The notes under the pieces: model-generated
Database searches by the model: none
The model's input: the letters and a program-made list of their open reading frames with translations, nothing else
What the model was told of the DNA's origin: nothing
Made by a program: the position numbers and the translations under genes
NCBI RefSeq assembly: GCF_029504695.1
Contig: NZ_JAQFIN010000007.1
Location: forward strand, 62,001 to 126,000
Source: Parabacteroides sp. PF5-6
GTDB lineage: Bacteria; Bacteroidota; Bacteroidia; Bacteroidales; Tannerellaceae
Direction of reading: 5' to 3'
Length of the DNA: 64,000 nucleotides
Shown: positions 26,353 through 35,307 of the stretch, in pieces
Numbering within the stretch: position 1 is the first letter of the stretch
How the letters are laid out: the number at the start of each line of letters is the position of its first letter

Positions 26353-27375
26353 TTACATCTTCCAGCCCTGTGCCTGGAGGGCGACTTCTCCGCCATCGCG
26401 GCCAATCAGGTAGTTGCCTAATTCCGGCTTGGTTACGTGGCCGATGATGCGAATGCCTTCAATGGCTGCCACTTGATCGTGTGCGGTTAAGGGGACGGTG
26501 AACAATAGTTCATAATCTTCGCCTCCGTTGAGGGCGATCGTGTAAACATTCATACTGAATTGTTCGGCCATAGACGCGGTTTGGAAGTCTATGGGGATGC
26601 GTTCCTCGTAAATGCGGCATCCCGTGTTGCTTTCTTTGGAGATATGCAGTAGTTCGGAAGAGAGGCCGTCTGAAATATCAATCATTGCGGTCGGTGTAAT
26701 TCCCGATTGTTTCAATAGCTGGATGATGTCTTTGCGGGCTTCGGGTTTCAATTGCCTTTCCAGGAGGTATTCTTTTCCGGAGAAATCAGGGGTGAAGTGT
26801 TTCTGTCCGTGGAATATTTTTTTCTCCCGTTCCAATAGTTGCAGTCCCATATAGGCGGCGCCCAGGTCGCCGGAGACACAGATCAGGTCGGTGTCTTTGG
26901 CGCCGTTGCGGTAGACAATTTTCTCTTTTTCCCCTTCGCCGATGCAGGTGATGCTGATCGTAAATCCGGTCAGTGAGGAGGAGGTGTCGCCTCCGACCAG
27001 GTCCACTCCATAGATATCGCAGGCCAGTTTCAGGCCGGAGTAGAATTCATCCAGGTCTTCTACCGCGAATCGTTGGGAGATGCCTAAAGAGACGGTGATC
27101 TGTTTAGGATGCCCATTCATGGCGTAAATATCGGAGAAGTTCACAATAGCCGCTTTGTAGCCCAGGTGTTTGAGGGGAACATACATCAGATCAAAATGAA
27201 CGCCTTCCATCAGAAGGTCGGTTGTGACAAGCACCTGTTTGTCCGGGTAGTTTAATACGGCAGCGTCGTCGCCTACTCCAAAAAGAGTGCTGTTATTTTT
27301 GATTTCCAGTCTGTCGGTCAGGTGGCGAATGAGTCCGAATTCGCCTAAAGATGCAATTTCAGTTCGGTTATTCAT
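26353..27375 (-). CDS. thiL: thiamine-monophosphate kinase
   Basis: 340 residues of the PurM/ThiL fold. It phosphorylates thiamine monophosphate to the active cofactor thiamine diphosphate. Visible motifs are the N-terminal GEFGLI, the GDDAAV acidic site (about 35-40), TTDLLMEGVHFD, NFSDIYAM and the VGGDTSSS metal/nucleotide site (about 125-132). Length is normal. It follows lpxK with a 6-bp gap, so the pair forms an operon. Confidence 0.94.
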   Translation of the reverse strand: MNNRTEIASLGEFGLIRHLTDRLEIKNNSTLFGVGDDAAVLNYPDKQVLVTTDLLMEGVHFDLMYVPLKHLGYKAAIVNFSDIYAMNGHPKQITVSLGISQRFAVEDLDEFYSGLKLACDIYGVDLVGGDTSSSLTGFTISITCIGEGEKEKIVYRNGAKDTDLICVSGDLGAAYMGLQLLEREKKIFHGQKHFTPDFSGKEYLLERQLKPEARKDIIQLLKQSGITPTAMIDISDGLSSELLHISKESNTGCRIYEERIPIDFQTASMAEQFSMNVYTIALNGGEDYELLFTVPLTAHDQVAAIEGIRIIGHVTKPELGNYLIGRDGGEVALQAQGWKM

Positions 27376-27381
27376 ATATTT

Positions 27382-28485
27382 TTATTCAGTGAAACCTTTT
27401 CGTCGAATGGTTTCGATATGTTTAATTAAAATTTCATCAAAGTTTTCCCGTTTTCCATGGAAGACGATCGAAATGGGCAGGGTGTAGATCACTCCTTTCC
27501 ATTCTTCCGGGAAATGGGGGTTGTTTTGTATCCGTGCGGCGTCTTTTTCGGTCACAACGATCAGTTTCTCGGAGGAGACCATGGTGTTGAATACTTCGGT
27601 CAGGTCTTTGAAGTCTTTTTTTGTAAAATCGTGGTGATCGGGGAAGTTCGCGCAATGGACTTTTTTGGAATATCTTTTTATTTCTTCCTCAAACGGTGCG
27701 GGGTTCGCGATGGCCGAGATGGCCAATACCTCATCGTTCCGGCGGATATCCCGCAGTACCCGTGGGCTTGCCACCTTCGGAAATACGGGTTTCAGATCGC
27801 TATACACCACGCGCGTAAAGAATACCTGCTGGTGGGCCAATAAGTGCATATCTTCTTCCATGATCCGGTATTCGATCGGTTTGAGGTCTTTCTCGCATTT
27901 GGTCACGATCACCATATCGGTGCGGCGTATCGCTTCTATCGGTTCCCGCAGGAATCCCATCGGCAGCAGTTTGTCGAAATTAAATCTCCGGTGATAATCG
28001 GTCAGGATGATCGCGAAAGACGGCTTGACGTAGCGATGTTGGAAGCCGTCGTCGAGGAGGATCACATCCGGGCGTTTGTCTTCCGGCAGTTCCAAGAGGT
28101 TACGTATGCCTCGGCGCCGGTCGGCGTCGACCGCCAGTGTGATGTCCGGGAATTTTTGCAGGATCTGATAGGGTTCATCTCCGATATCGCTACTGGTATT
28201 ATGCGGCGTAGCCAGTATATAACCGGTTGTTTTGCGCTTGTATCCCCGGCTGAGGACGGCAATCCGGTAGCGTCGTTGCAAAAGTCTGATGATGTATTCC
28301 GTATGGGGTGTTTTGCCGGTCCCGCCGGCCGCTAAGTTTCCGACGCAGATAACGGGGACAGGAAATCGTTCGCTGGGAAGTATTCCTGCGTCAAACAATT
28401 TGTTTCTTATTCTTACCCCCAAGCCGTAGAAGTAGGACAGGGGCGCCAATGAATAATTAAATTTTATCTCGCTATCAGATGACAT
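27382..28485 (-). CDS. lpxK: tetraacyldisaccharide 4'-kinase (lipid A)
   Basis: 367 residues. It adds the 4'-phosphate to the lipid A precursor at the inner-membrane surface. An N-terminal hydrophobic segment precedes the P-loop GNLAAGGTGKTP (about residues 49-60). The DDGFQHR motif that holds the catalytic Asp is near residue 145, and VVTEKDAAR lies near the C-terminus. Complete. Confidence 0.95.
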   Translation of the reverse strand: MSSDSEIKFNYSLAPLSYFYGLGVRIRNKLFDAGILPSERFPVPVICVGNLAAGGTGKTPHTEYIIRLLQRRYRIAVLSRGYKRKTTGYILATPHNTSSDIGDEPYQILQKFPDITLAVDADRRRGIRNLLELPEDKRPDVILLDDGFQHRYVKPSFAIILTDYHRRFNFDKLLPMGFLREPIEAIRRTDMVIVTKCEKDLKPIEYRIMEEDMHLLAHQQVFFTRVVYSDLKPVFPKVASPRVLRDIRRNDEVLAISAIANPAPFEEEIKRYSKKVHCANFPDHHDFTKKDFKDLTEVFNTMVSSEKLIVVTEKDAARIQNNPHFPEEWKGVIYTLPISIVFHGKRENFDEILIKHIETIRRKGFTE

Positions 28486-28630
28486 TTTTCTCCAAAATAA
28501 CTCAGTTCAAGGAAGCTCTGGCCGGATTCCGAACGGATACAACACGACCTCATTTTTGTGTAAAATCGGAACCGGAACAACATCTGTCTACAAAGATAAT
28601 TAACATATTCTTTTAAACCTTACTTTTTAT

Positions 28631-29611
28631 TCATAATTTGTTATTACTCTTGTGTTTCGCTACAATCTGATCGGTTAATTTTAGAATCTCATCATCCGCA
28701 TAGCCTACTTGTTCGTAGATATTCTGAATGATGTGGGGGTTGATTTTCATGAAGTCTTCTTCTCTTGGCGTAATGAATAATCCGCCTATGTCTGCTGCGC
28801 CGGGACTCGACAGGATGTGGTCTTCTCCGGTTGCGTCGTACTGCCAGGGACGATGTTTGTGGCGGGGAATAAGGATCAATCGCCATTGATTTTCATCGTA
28901 TGATGCGAATAGGTTCATGCCGGGTTCCGGTTCGTCCGGTTTTTTGTCCAATACCTTATATATAAGGTGAAACAGGAGGGATATTGTCTTTTTGTCGCTT
29001 GCTTCGATCACAAAACCGTTTCGGAAATAATGGGTGAGGGCAAAAAGTTTCCCGTATTCCAGCGAGAGGATCTCTTTGGCGTAACGATTGGGCAGGTCGT
29101 GTAATTCTTTTTCGATCGGCATTTGTCCGCGGGTGACGGCTTGAAAATGGGCATGGTCGGGTGCGGAGGCTCCACTGCGGGGACCATTGTAAAAGACCGT
29201 ATGGCGGTTCATGCGGTAGGCCAGCTCCAGAAAATCCGGTAGACGTTTCGCTATTTCCTGGTTTTCATGCTTTCTGGAAACGATGGTGAAATGTTCGCGG
29301 AAGATCGGGTAGGGGTTGCACAAGACATCATAATTGTAGCCGAACGGCAGGCGTATCTGTTCCGCAGGCAGGTTGTCGGCGCACAGGAAGCATTGCCGCT
29401 GCCGAATAGACTGTCCGTCGGTTTTTGCTCCCGTTGAGGCGATCCGGGCGGGATTATGTTGTACCTGTACGGTGATGCCTCCCAGGTCCAATTGCCGGGT
29501 TTGTACCTGCTGCAGATCGTCGTAATTCTTTTTGGGCAGGGACCAGGTCACCAATTGTTTCTTCAGTAGTTCGTCTGCCTGTGCCGAACTGATCCATTTG
29601 TTGGGTTTCAT
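28631..29611 (-). CDS. DUF4922 protein, HIT/GalT-like nucleotidyltransferase fold
   Basis: 326 residues from the ATG at 29611. A longer frame reaching 30094 only overlaps the next gene antisense to nothing real and lacks homology. The sequence has [26 protein letters not shown] and a DHAHFQAV histidine motif. These are reminiscent of Ap4A phosphorylase and galactose-1-phosphate uridylyltransferase relatives of the HIT superfamily, and in Bacteroidetes the family is labelled DUF4922. It probably acts on a nucleotide-sugar or dinucleotide in the cytosol. Substrate unknown. The start overlaps the glycosyltransferase stop as ATGA, so the two are coupled. Confidence 0.8.
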   Translation of the reverse strand: MKPNKWISSAQADELLKKQLVTWSLPKKNYDDLQQVQTRQLDLGGITVQVQHNPARIASTGAKTDGQSIRQRQCFLCADNLPAEQIRLPFGYNYDVLCNPYPIFREHFTIVSRKHENQEIAKRLPDFLELAYRMNRHTVFYNGPRSGASAPDHAHFQAVTRGQMPIEKELHDLPNRYAKEILSLEYGKLFALTHYFRNGFVIEASDKKTISLLFHLIYKVLDKKPDEPEPGMNLFASYDENQWRLILIPRHKHRPWQYDATGEDHILSSPGAADIGGLFITPREEDFMKINPHIIQNIYEQVGYADDEILKLTDQIVAKHKSNNKL

Positions 29612-30942
29612 GAGCGCGAACGGTTTATACGGGCTTGCAATTCCCAGGTTCTGAGGCGGTCTTTGTATCGGTTGTGCGCGTTGGTCTGGGATATGTTCAA
29701 TGCGGCGTCCGAATTCTCTTCCCAGCGGCGGCAGAGGTAGAGCACCTCGTAGATCCGTCCGATCGGGTATTCCCGGCTGATGCGCAGGCCCATGGCATAG
29801 TCTTCGCCGTAGCTGGTGTTGGGCAGATTGAATGCGCGCAGGATTGGGGTGTAGAATGCCCGTGGTGCTCCCAGGCCGTTGATACGTAAGGCGTTGTTGC
29901 GTCCGTTTTCCGGTGTCCATTCTTTGTGGTCGATGATGCCGGGCGGGATGGGTTCGAGGTTGAAGTTCGTCATCTGATAGGTACCGACAACCATGGCGCA
30001 TTGTTGTTCGTAGAAGGCATCCCGGATGATCTGCAATGTATCTTCCCGGCTGTAAAGGTCGTCGCTGTCCAGCTGAACCGCGAACTTCCCGCATGCCGGA
30101 TGATGCGCGCCCAGGTTCCAGCAGCCTCCGATGCCTAAGTCGTTCCGTTCCGGGATCAGGTGGATCACCCGCCGGTCGGAGGCGTAACGCGCGATCGCTT
30201 CGCTTGTCCCGTCGGTCGAATGATTATCGATGATGATCAGGTTGAAAATGAATGTCGTTTGCTGGTTTAAGACCGACCGGATCGCATCTTCGATCGTTTT
30301 CACCCGGTTGCGCACCGGGATGATCACAGACACTTCCGTTTCGAACTCTTCCGCAAAATCCACGTGGCGAAACTGAGGCGGCAGGTATCCGTCGATCTCT
30401 TTCAGGTGGTGGGTACATATTTCTTCCATTTCGATCTGTACCGCCCGGTTTTTGGGGTCTACGTAATCGAATAACTTCTCGCCGGACAGGCGCGTATCCT
30501 GTTCGATGTGGGTGTAAAGCGGTTCGTTGATATGTATGACCGGATATTTTTGCGAGACCTTCAATCGCAGGTCGTAGAGCGCCGCGAAACTATAAGTCCG
30601 ATCCATTGCCGCCACCGCTTCTTTCAATGCCGCTGTGCGATAGAACAATAGCGGTCCGAAATCGAAGTCGTCGCGTAGGCTCCCCATCTGATAATCAATG
30701 AGTGGATGAAGTGTTTGCACGCCTTCCTTCACTGCGTAATAATCCGAATAGAGCAATCCCGCCCGTGTATCTTCCGCAATGGCGATAAATCGTTCCAGAG
30801 CGAACAAGCCCGGCACCGGCGCTTCGCTATGGGTATAAAGTAGTATGAATTCCGTGTCTGCCTGTGTCGCGATCTGCCGCAGGGTCTCTGTGTTTCGAAG
30901 ATCTACCTCCGGACTGATCCGGAAGCTTTTGACTTTTTCCAT
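29608..30942 (-). CDS. family 2 glycosyltransferase with extra N-terminal domain
   Basis: About 444 residues from the ATG at 30942 (MEKVKSF). A further ATG at 30984 is possible. Residues about 200-440 are a GT-A fold: [23 protein letters not shown], the nucleotide-sugar DxD-type VQLDSDD and a GEDYAMGLR acceptor loop. Residues 1-190 form a second, diverged GT-A-like region without a clear catalytic set. No membrane helix. It makes a transcription unit with the downstream DUF4922 gene, suggesting a joint role in sugar nucleotide use. The acceptor is unknown. Confidence 0.85.
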   Translation of the reverse strand: MEKVKSFRISPEVDLRNTETLRQIATQADTEFILLYTHSEAPVPGLFALERFIAIAEDTRAGLLYSDYYAVKEGVQTLHPLIDYQMGSLRDDFDFGPLLFYRTAALKEAVAAMDRTYSFAALYDLRLKVSQKYPVIHINEPLYTHIEQDTRLSGEKLFDYVDPKNRAVQIEMEEICTHHLKEIDGYLPPQFRHVDFAEEFETEVSVIIPVRNRVKTIEDAIRSVLNQQTTFIFNLIIIDNHSTDGTSEAIARYASDRRVIHLIPERNDLGIGGCWNLGAHHPACGKFAVQLDSDDLYSREDTLQIIRDAFYEQQCAMVVGTYQMTNFNLEPIPPGIIDHKEWTPENGRNNALRINGLGAPRAFYTPILRAFNLPNTSYGEDYAMGLRISREYPIGRIYEVLYLCRRWEENSDAALNISQTNAHNRYKDRLRTWELQARINRSRS

Positions 30943-31122
30943 ATTCTTTTTTTCGTAAAAGTAGTGAAAAATAGAGTGGGGCAATGAAAATCCGCTGGCG
31001 TGTAGTCTTTTAATCGAGATTATCGTCGGATGAAAATATGTTGTGCGGCAGGTATAGCGTTAAATATATTTAAACGCCGCGAGATTTAGGCGTCTTTTCA
31101 TGCTGCATAACATAAAATGTCG

Positions 31123-31130
31123 TATATTTG
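31123..31130 (+). promoter_or_regulatory. candidate promoter of small RNA
   Basis: TATATTTG, a perfect -7 box on the plus strand, with an intrinsic terminator about 70 bp downstream and no gene in between. Just upstream, 31057-31077 is a near-palindrome (GCGTTAAATATATTTAAACGC, offset by one base) that could be an operator. Confidence 0.5.
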
Positions 31131-31136
31131 CATTGT

Positions 31137-31210
31137 GTTTTTCATGGTATTAGATTTTAAGGTTAACAATGAAGATTGGTTGTCTGTGAAGACAGCCTTT
31201 CCTTTTTTAT
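31137..31210 (+). ncRNA. candidate small RNA with intrinsic terminator
   Basis: A -7 box at 31123-31130 predicts a start near 31137. A stem of 8 pairs with one G-U (GGTTGTCT/AGACAGCC, 31178-31197) with a GTGA loop and a T-rich tail to about 31210 would end the transcript. The only open frame inside is six codons. It could be a small RNA of roughly 70 nt or a leader whose gene has been lost. No homology to a named RNA was recognised. Confidence 0.4.
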
Positions 31211-31272
31211 AGACCTACCTTTCTTTTTTGGGCTGATTTTTAATACCCACTCGAATTTCGACTCCACAACTT

Positions 31273-31308
31273 TTGCTTTACGCTTCGCTAAGCGACCTTC
31301 GGTTCGGA
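31273..31308 (+). repeat. 36-bp dispersed repeat, copy 1
   Basis: Identical with one mismatch to 59208-59243. It contains two small hairpins, CGCTT-CGCT-AAGCG and ACC-TTC-GGT. Both copies lie near a four-palindrome array. Confidence 0.8.
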
Positions 31309-31364
31309 GTGATCCGGTAGATGTAAGCAGCAGTAAATGAATATATTGCCGAGAGCATTCATTT

Positions 31365-31446
31365 GTTGATAATTATCAACAAGTTTGTTGATAGTTATCA
31401 ACAGATCTGTTGACAATTATCAACAAATGTGTTGACGGTTGTCAAC
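31365..31446. repeat. array A: four 16-bp palindromes, 22-bp period
   Basis: Copies at 31365-31380, 31387-31402, 31409-31424 and 31431-31446. Core GTTGATAATTATCAAC, varying as GTTGAYRRTTRTCAAC with compensating changes that keep the dyad. Centres are exactly 22 bp apart, about two helical turns, so all sites face one side of the DNA. Some spacers are also dyads (AACAGATCTGTT). The 770-bp gap 30943-31715 holds this array, array B, the candidate sRNA and one 36-bp repeat. Confidence 0.85.
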
Positions 31447-31524
31447 AAACAAATACTCCAAAGACAAGGGGAAAATACTCCCTATATCTCAACCTGTTTA
31501 AACCCCTATAAGACCCCCTTTTTC

Positions 31525-31605
31525 AAACTACCAGTACTTTGCCACAAACTACTAATATTTTGTCGACAAACTACCGGTATTTTGTGCACAAAGTACCGGT
31601 AGTTT
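31525..31605. repeat. array B: four 16-bp palindromes, 21/22-bp period
   Basis: Copies at 31525-31540, 31546-31561, 31568-31583 and 31590-31605 with core AAACTACCGGTAGTTT. The spacers GTCGAC and GTGCAC are palindromic too. The flanks (CCCCCTTTTTC on the left, GAAGAAAATATTAACACC on the right) are shared with array E in reverse orientation, so B and E are copies of one element of about 120 bp. It ends 110 bp beyond the TonB receptor gene. Confidence 0.85.
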
Positions 31606-31715
31606 ATGAAGAAAATATTAACACCTCATTTTCAACGGTTTATAAATACGCAAAGTCCATTCGTATGGAAGGAAATCTGAAGATCTACCCCGTCTCCGAT
31701 AATGATAAGCGAATT

Positions 31716-34019
31716 TCAATAGCTAATCTTACAACCCACAAAATAGCTTCGGGGCACGCCTGGGCCGTAGATATAACCGGAGTCGCGGTCGGGGCCCTGG
31801 TCGAAGTCTTTCTGGTAGGCGTTGAAGATGTTTTGTACGCCGCTGTTGATTTGCAGCTTGGTGCCGTTGAATAAGGGGATGTCGTATGCCAGTTTGATGG
31901 TGGCATCGAAGAACTCGGGGGTGTTCTCTTCGCGGTCTTCTGCGATATAACCCGCCATGTGCTGCATGAGCATGCTGCCGGTATAGGTGCCGGTCAGGGC
32001 GATACTGAAATCTTTTGCCGGCGTTATCGTTGAGGTGAAATAACCGTAGGTATCCGGCGAGCGGAACATTTTCTTTTGGGGCGCGATGTTTTCGTTTTCG
32101 CTCCACTGTTCTGGTTCTTTGTAGCGGCTTCTTTGAAACGTAAAGCCTGCCTGAAGCTGTAGCCAGGAATAGGCCATCTTGCCTTCCAGGTTGAGACCCA
32201 TCACACGGGCGCCCGCACCGTTACGGCGTTCGAGCATCAGGTTGCCCTGTGTATCGTGTCCGATCTCTTCGAGAATAAAGACATTGCGCAGGTCGGTGTA
32301 GAAGCCCTCCACCAGGAAGTTGGTCTGCACCGTTCCGAAACGTTTGTAGAGGTCGGCGGAAGCGCTCAGGCTCTGCGACTTCTCCTCTTTCAGGTCGGGT
32401 GCGAGGCTGATCAATGCCACATCGCCACCGACGGCGGTGATATGCAAGTCTTCGTCGAATGCTTGGGGTGCGCGGAATCCGCTGGTGTACGACAGGCGCA
32501 GGTTGATATCCTGTGTCGGGTTATAGCGCAGGTTGGCACGCGGGCTGAAGATGGCGTTATCGATCAGGTTATGCTTGTCGAGTCGGGCGCCGATCAGGAA
32601 GCTCCAGCGATCGTTTTTCCATTCGTTCTGGGCAAATACGCTTCCGATATGCACGGTCTGGGCGATCACGCGTTCGTAGCCGATCATCTCGTCCTGCAAG
32701 TCGTCGTAATTGTATTCGGCGCCGCCGGTGAACTGCGCGGGCATAAACAAGCAGTTTGCCCAGTCGTAGGCGTATTGCGCTCCGCCGGCAAAAGTCAGTC
32801 CGGTGGTATTGCCATAGGCGTTCGCGTCGAAATTCGCTCCGTAGTAGCTGTCCCGTTTGGTATGTTGGGCAGAGGTGTAGATATTGAGATGGTGCAATAG
32901 ATTCTTGGAGAAGAGATCAAACTTAAGGCCTCCGCCATTGATGTTATGATCGGTCTGCTCCGTGATATTCGTTTCGTGCGGCGGACGGTCCAATAGGTTA
33001 CCACCCCGGCGGAATTCCGAGATGTTATGGTATTCGAAAGTCAGTTTGGCGTAATTGCTGGTCTTCAGGTACGAACGGAAACCGATGGTCTTGGCGTCGA
33101 TATGGCCGATCTCGGTATAGCCGTCGCCGTCGTGGTCGTATCCGCTGCGGTAACGGTTTTGCCCGAACACGTAGATGCCGGCTTTGTGGTCGTCGGTCAC
33201 CAATGAGGCATTGACCGTCGTATTATTATCCGGCCGGCTGCCGTCGATCATCGTCAGGGAATGCGCCACCTGGGCGGAGTTGCGCAACGGCTCTTTGGTG
33301 ATGATATTGATCACTCCGGCGATAGCCGAAGAGCCAAACAGGGCCGAGCCGCCTCCGCGCATCACCTCGACGCGTTCGATCATATTGGCAGGGATCTGTT
33401 CGATACCGTATACGCCGGTCAGCGCACTGAAGATCGGGCGGCTGTCGAGCAGGATCTGGGTGTAGGGACCTTCCAAGCCGTTGATGCGTACTTGCTGGAA
33501 GCCGCAGTTCTGACAGTTGTTCTCCACCCGTACGCCTGGCTGGAAGTTCAATCCATCAGAAAGGGTTGCCGAATGATATTTCTCAAAAGCTTTGCCGTCC
33601 AATACATTCACCAGCGAAGGCGCCAGGCGGCGGGTCGTCTCGTTGCGATTGGCCGATACCACCACCCCGTCGAGGGCTACGGCATCTTCTTCGGCGTCGA
33701 AATTTACTTCGAGCGTGACGCCTTTCTTCACGTCGACATCCTGCAGGAACGTCTTGTAGCCGATCGATTTCATCACCACCTTAAAATGTCCTTCCGGGAG
33801 ATTCTTCAGGTAATAATGGCCCGTGGCATCGGTCATCGTGCCGATCGTTGTCCCTTCGATAAAGATATTGATAAACGAGAGATGCTCGCCGGTCTTTTTG
33901 TCCACGACATGCCCCACGATATTCGCGTCGGACGGGTTCAGTGTCACTTCATCATGATTCGCCCATACAGGGCTGGTGGTAAAACTGATAGCCAGTATCA
34001 GCAGTATTATTTTATGCAT
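31716..34019 (-). CDS. TonB-dependent outer membrane receptor
   Basis: 767 residues. Signal peptide (about 1-20), a CarboxypepD_reg-like domain (about 33-118) and a plug domain with LNFQPGVRVENNCQNCGF and VEVMRGGGSALFGSSAIAGVINI, then a 22-strand barrel ending in an aromatic strand (YFVGCKISY). It imports a substrate through the outer membrane with TonB energy. The paired Cys in the plug (NCQNCGF) and the adjacent gene for a His-rich secreted protein suggest a metal or metal complex. No SusD partner is present, which argues against glycans. Exact substrate unknown. Confidence 0.9.
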   Translation of the reverse strand: MHKIILLILAISFTTSPVWANHDEVTLNPSDANIVGHVVDKKTGEHLSFINIFIEGTTIGTMTDATGHYYLKNLPEGHFKVVMKSIGYKTFLQDVDVKKGVTLEVNFDAEEDAVALDGVVVSANRNETTRRLAPSLVNVLDGKAFEKYHSATLSDGLNFQPGVRVENNCQNCGFQQVRINGLEGPYTQILLDSRPIFSALTGVYGIEQIPANMIERVEVMRGGGSALFGSSAIAGVINIITKEPLRNSAQVAHSLTMIDGSRPDNNTTVNASLVTDDHKAGIYVFGQNRYRSGYDHDGDGYTEIGHIDAKTIGFRSYLKTSNYAKLTFEYHNISEFRRGGNLLDRPPHETNITEQTDHNINGGGLKFDLFSKNLLHHLNIYTSAQHTKRDSYYGANFDANAYGNTTGLTFAGGAQYAYDWANCLFMPAQFTGGAEYNYDDLQDEMIGYERVIAQTVHIGSVFAQNEWKNDRWSFLIGARLDKHNLIDNAIFSPRANLRYNPTQDINLRLSYTSGFRAPQAFDEDLHITAVGGDVALISLAPDLKEEKSQSLSASADLYKRFGTVQTNFLVEGFYTDLRNVFILEEIGHDTQGNLMLERRNGAGARVMGLNLEGKMAYSWLQLQAGFTFQRSRYKEPEQWSENENIAPQKKMFRSPDTYGYFTSTITPAKDFSIALTGTYTGSMLMQHMAGYIAEDREENTPEFFDATIKLAYDIPLFNGTKLQINSGVQNIFNAYQKDFDQGPDRDSGYIYGPGVPRSYFVGCKISY

Positions 34020-34118
34020 AAGTGTTTTTGTTTAATAAAAAATCAACTCCAATCTCAGAAGCTTCCCGGTTTGGGCGCTCCGACATCTGAATGTCTGTCT
34101 GACAAACTAAAAAACATA

Positions 34119-34478
34119 TTAAACAAAAAACGCAGGAGGAGCTCTCGGCGCAGCGGCCCCGAATGTCGGACAGGAGAGATCGGGCGATTCTTTAGTCGCG
34201 ACAATGGTGAAGTATGGATAAGTAAATTGTTCTAAGGCAAATGTCTGTACCGCTCCGTCGGTTGCTTGAACCGTGGAAAGCGTATGAAAGAAGATGATTT
34301 CTTCCAGCGAATGGTGCTGATGAGGTATTTGGCCCTTATCCTTGGGCGAGAAGTGAGAGTGAACGATAACGACCCCATTCTCGAGATGGACGTGGGCGCA
34401 GAGAGAGATGCAGCAATAGTACCCGATAAATAATACGGGCAAAAACCATTTTGAAAAATGTGTCTTAATCTTTCTCAC
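34119..34478 (-). CDS. small His-rich exported protein paired with TonB receptor
   Basis: 119 residues with an N-terminal membrane/signal segment (about 10-28). A His-rich stretch follows: HVHLENGVVIVHSHF (about 29-43) and HQHHSLEE (about 53-60). The rest has no domain I know. The HxH pattern suggests periplasmic Zn or Cu binding. It precedes the TonB receptor by 100 bp in the same direction, and a TATCTTTG promoter box lies upstream. Similar small His-rich proteins accompany metal-related TonB receptors in Bacteroidetes. Role inferred. Confidence 0.6.
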   Translation of the reverse strand: MRKIKTHFSKWFLPVLFIGYYCCISLCAHVHLENGVVIVHSHFSPKDKGQIPHQHHSLEEIIFFHTLSTVQATDGAVQTFALEQFTYPYFTIVATKESPDLSCPTFGAAAPRAPPAFFV

Positions 34479-34518
34479 CTAAAACTCTTGAAGTTTATTG
34501 CGTAGCGTGAAACGGGCG

Positions 34519-34526
34519 CAAAGATA
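34519..34526 (-). promoter_or_regulatory. candidate -7 box for the His-rich protein / TonB receptor operon
   Basis: Minus strand TATCTTTG, perfect match, 40 bp before the His-rich gene. No clear metal-repressor dyad. Confidence 0.45.
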
Positions 34527-34569
34527 ATAGATAATAGCTAACGAACGACTCGCTTTTTATTTTTTTAAT

Positions 34570-34842
34570 CTATTTATCGCCGTAATGCCCGTATGCGGAG
34601 ATGATGACTACAACAACTTTGTCATGAATTACTTTATATACTAAGCGATGGTAGTCAGTGATTCGCCGGGATTGGTATCCGGCAAGATCTCCGGTGAGTG
34701 TTTTGGGGCGGCCGGTGCCAAAGTAGGGGTGTGTCGCAAGTTCGTTAATGAGCGTTTTGGCTTTTTTATAGGCGGCAGGGTCGTTCTTGCTTAGCCGACG
34801 CAAGTCTTTATCGGCTTCCGGGGTGATTTCGATGGTATACAT
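34570..34842 (-). CDS. YoeB/Txe-type mRNA interferase toxin
   Basis: 90 residues with the RelE-superfamily YoeB pattern: ADKDLRRLSKND, GTGRPKTLTGDLAGYQSRRIT, DYHRLVYKV and the C-terminal SAYGHYGDK with catalytic His/Tyr. It would cut mRNA at the ribosome when free of antitoxin. It begins one base inside the antitoxin stop codon (TGATG), as usual for toxin-antitoxin pairs. Confidence 0.92.
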   Translation of the reverse strand: MYTIEITPEADKDLRRLSKNDPAAYKKAKTLINELATHPYFGTGRPKTLTGDLAGYQSRRITDYHRLVYKVIHDKVVVVIISAYGHYGDK

Positions 34843-35096
34843 CAGAATGAATCTAAATAGGCATTTAGTTCGGCAGGGGTTTTAAGGCTGATGACGTTTC
34901 CGGCTTCGGCTTGTTGAATGGAGCGTTTGATCTTTTCGATCATCTCGGGAGTGAAATACATATCTTCATCGGTGACGGGTGTTAATTTATAGGCCTGGTT
35001 GTCACCTCTTTGAATGATAACCTGATCGCCTCTGTCGACCCGGTCGAAGTATTCACGCTGCTTGTTTCTGAATTCGGAAGAGCTGATAATAATCAT
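34842..35096 (-). CDS. Phd/YefM-family antitoxin
   Basis: 84 residues from the ATG at 35096. The frame opens earlier at 35141, but the family starts at MIIISSSEFRNKQREYFD. The N-terminal Phd fold binds the promoter. The C-terminal tail (about 50-84) would wrap the toxin. Upstream gene of the pair and probably its autorepressor. Confidence 0.9.
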   Translation of the reverse strand: MIIISSSEFRNKQREYFDRVDRGDQVIIQRGDNQAYKLTPVTDEDMYFTPEMIEKIKRSIQQAEAGNVISLKTPAELNAYLDSF

Positions 35097-35265
35097 AATC
35101 AATACGGTTGAATGAGATGTTCGTTTTATTCTTGTGTACAAATGTACTGATATTTTTCGTACAACAGGCTGCCGGGTGTCTTCTTTTTTGCCCTAATACC
35201 CGTATATAGGAATGCGGAAACACTAAATTTGGGTGATAATGCGGGTTAAAGAAGAAATATTTCCC

Positions 35266-35273
35266 TATTTTTG
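35266..35273 (+). promoter_or_regulatory. candidate -7 box for the TlpA-like gene
   Basis: TATTTTTG, perfect match, 34 bp before the ATG at 35308. Another match, TAAATTTG, lies at 35224-35231. Confidence 0.45.
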
Positions 35274-35307
35274 CGCTATAAAGAGAAATCTAAATAGCGC
35301 AATTTTT

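Noticed and set aside
29612-30094. N-terminal extension of the DUF4922 gene to 487 residues
   Set aside because: The extra part overlaps the glycosyltransferase gene in another frame on the same strand and looks like low-complexity shadow sequence. The ATGA overlap at 29611 gives a natural start.
31539-31874. 111-codon plus-strand frame running through array B into the TonB receptor gene
   Set aside because: Its first part is the palindrome array read as codons and its end is antisense to the receptor. The same kind of frame appears over array E, a by-product of repeat sequence.
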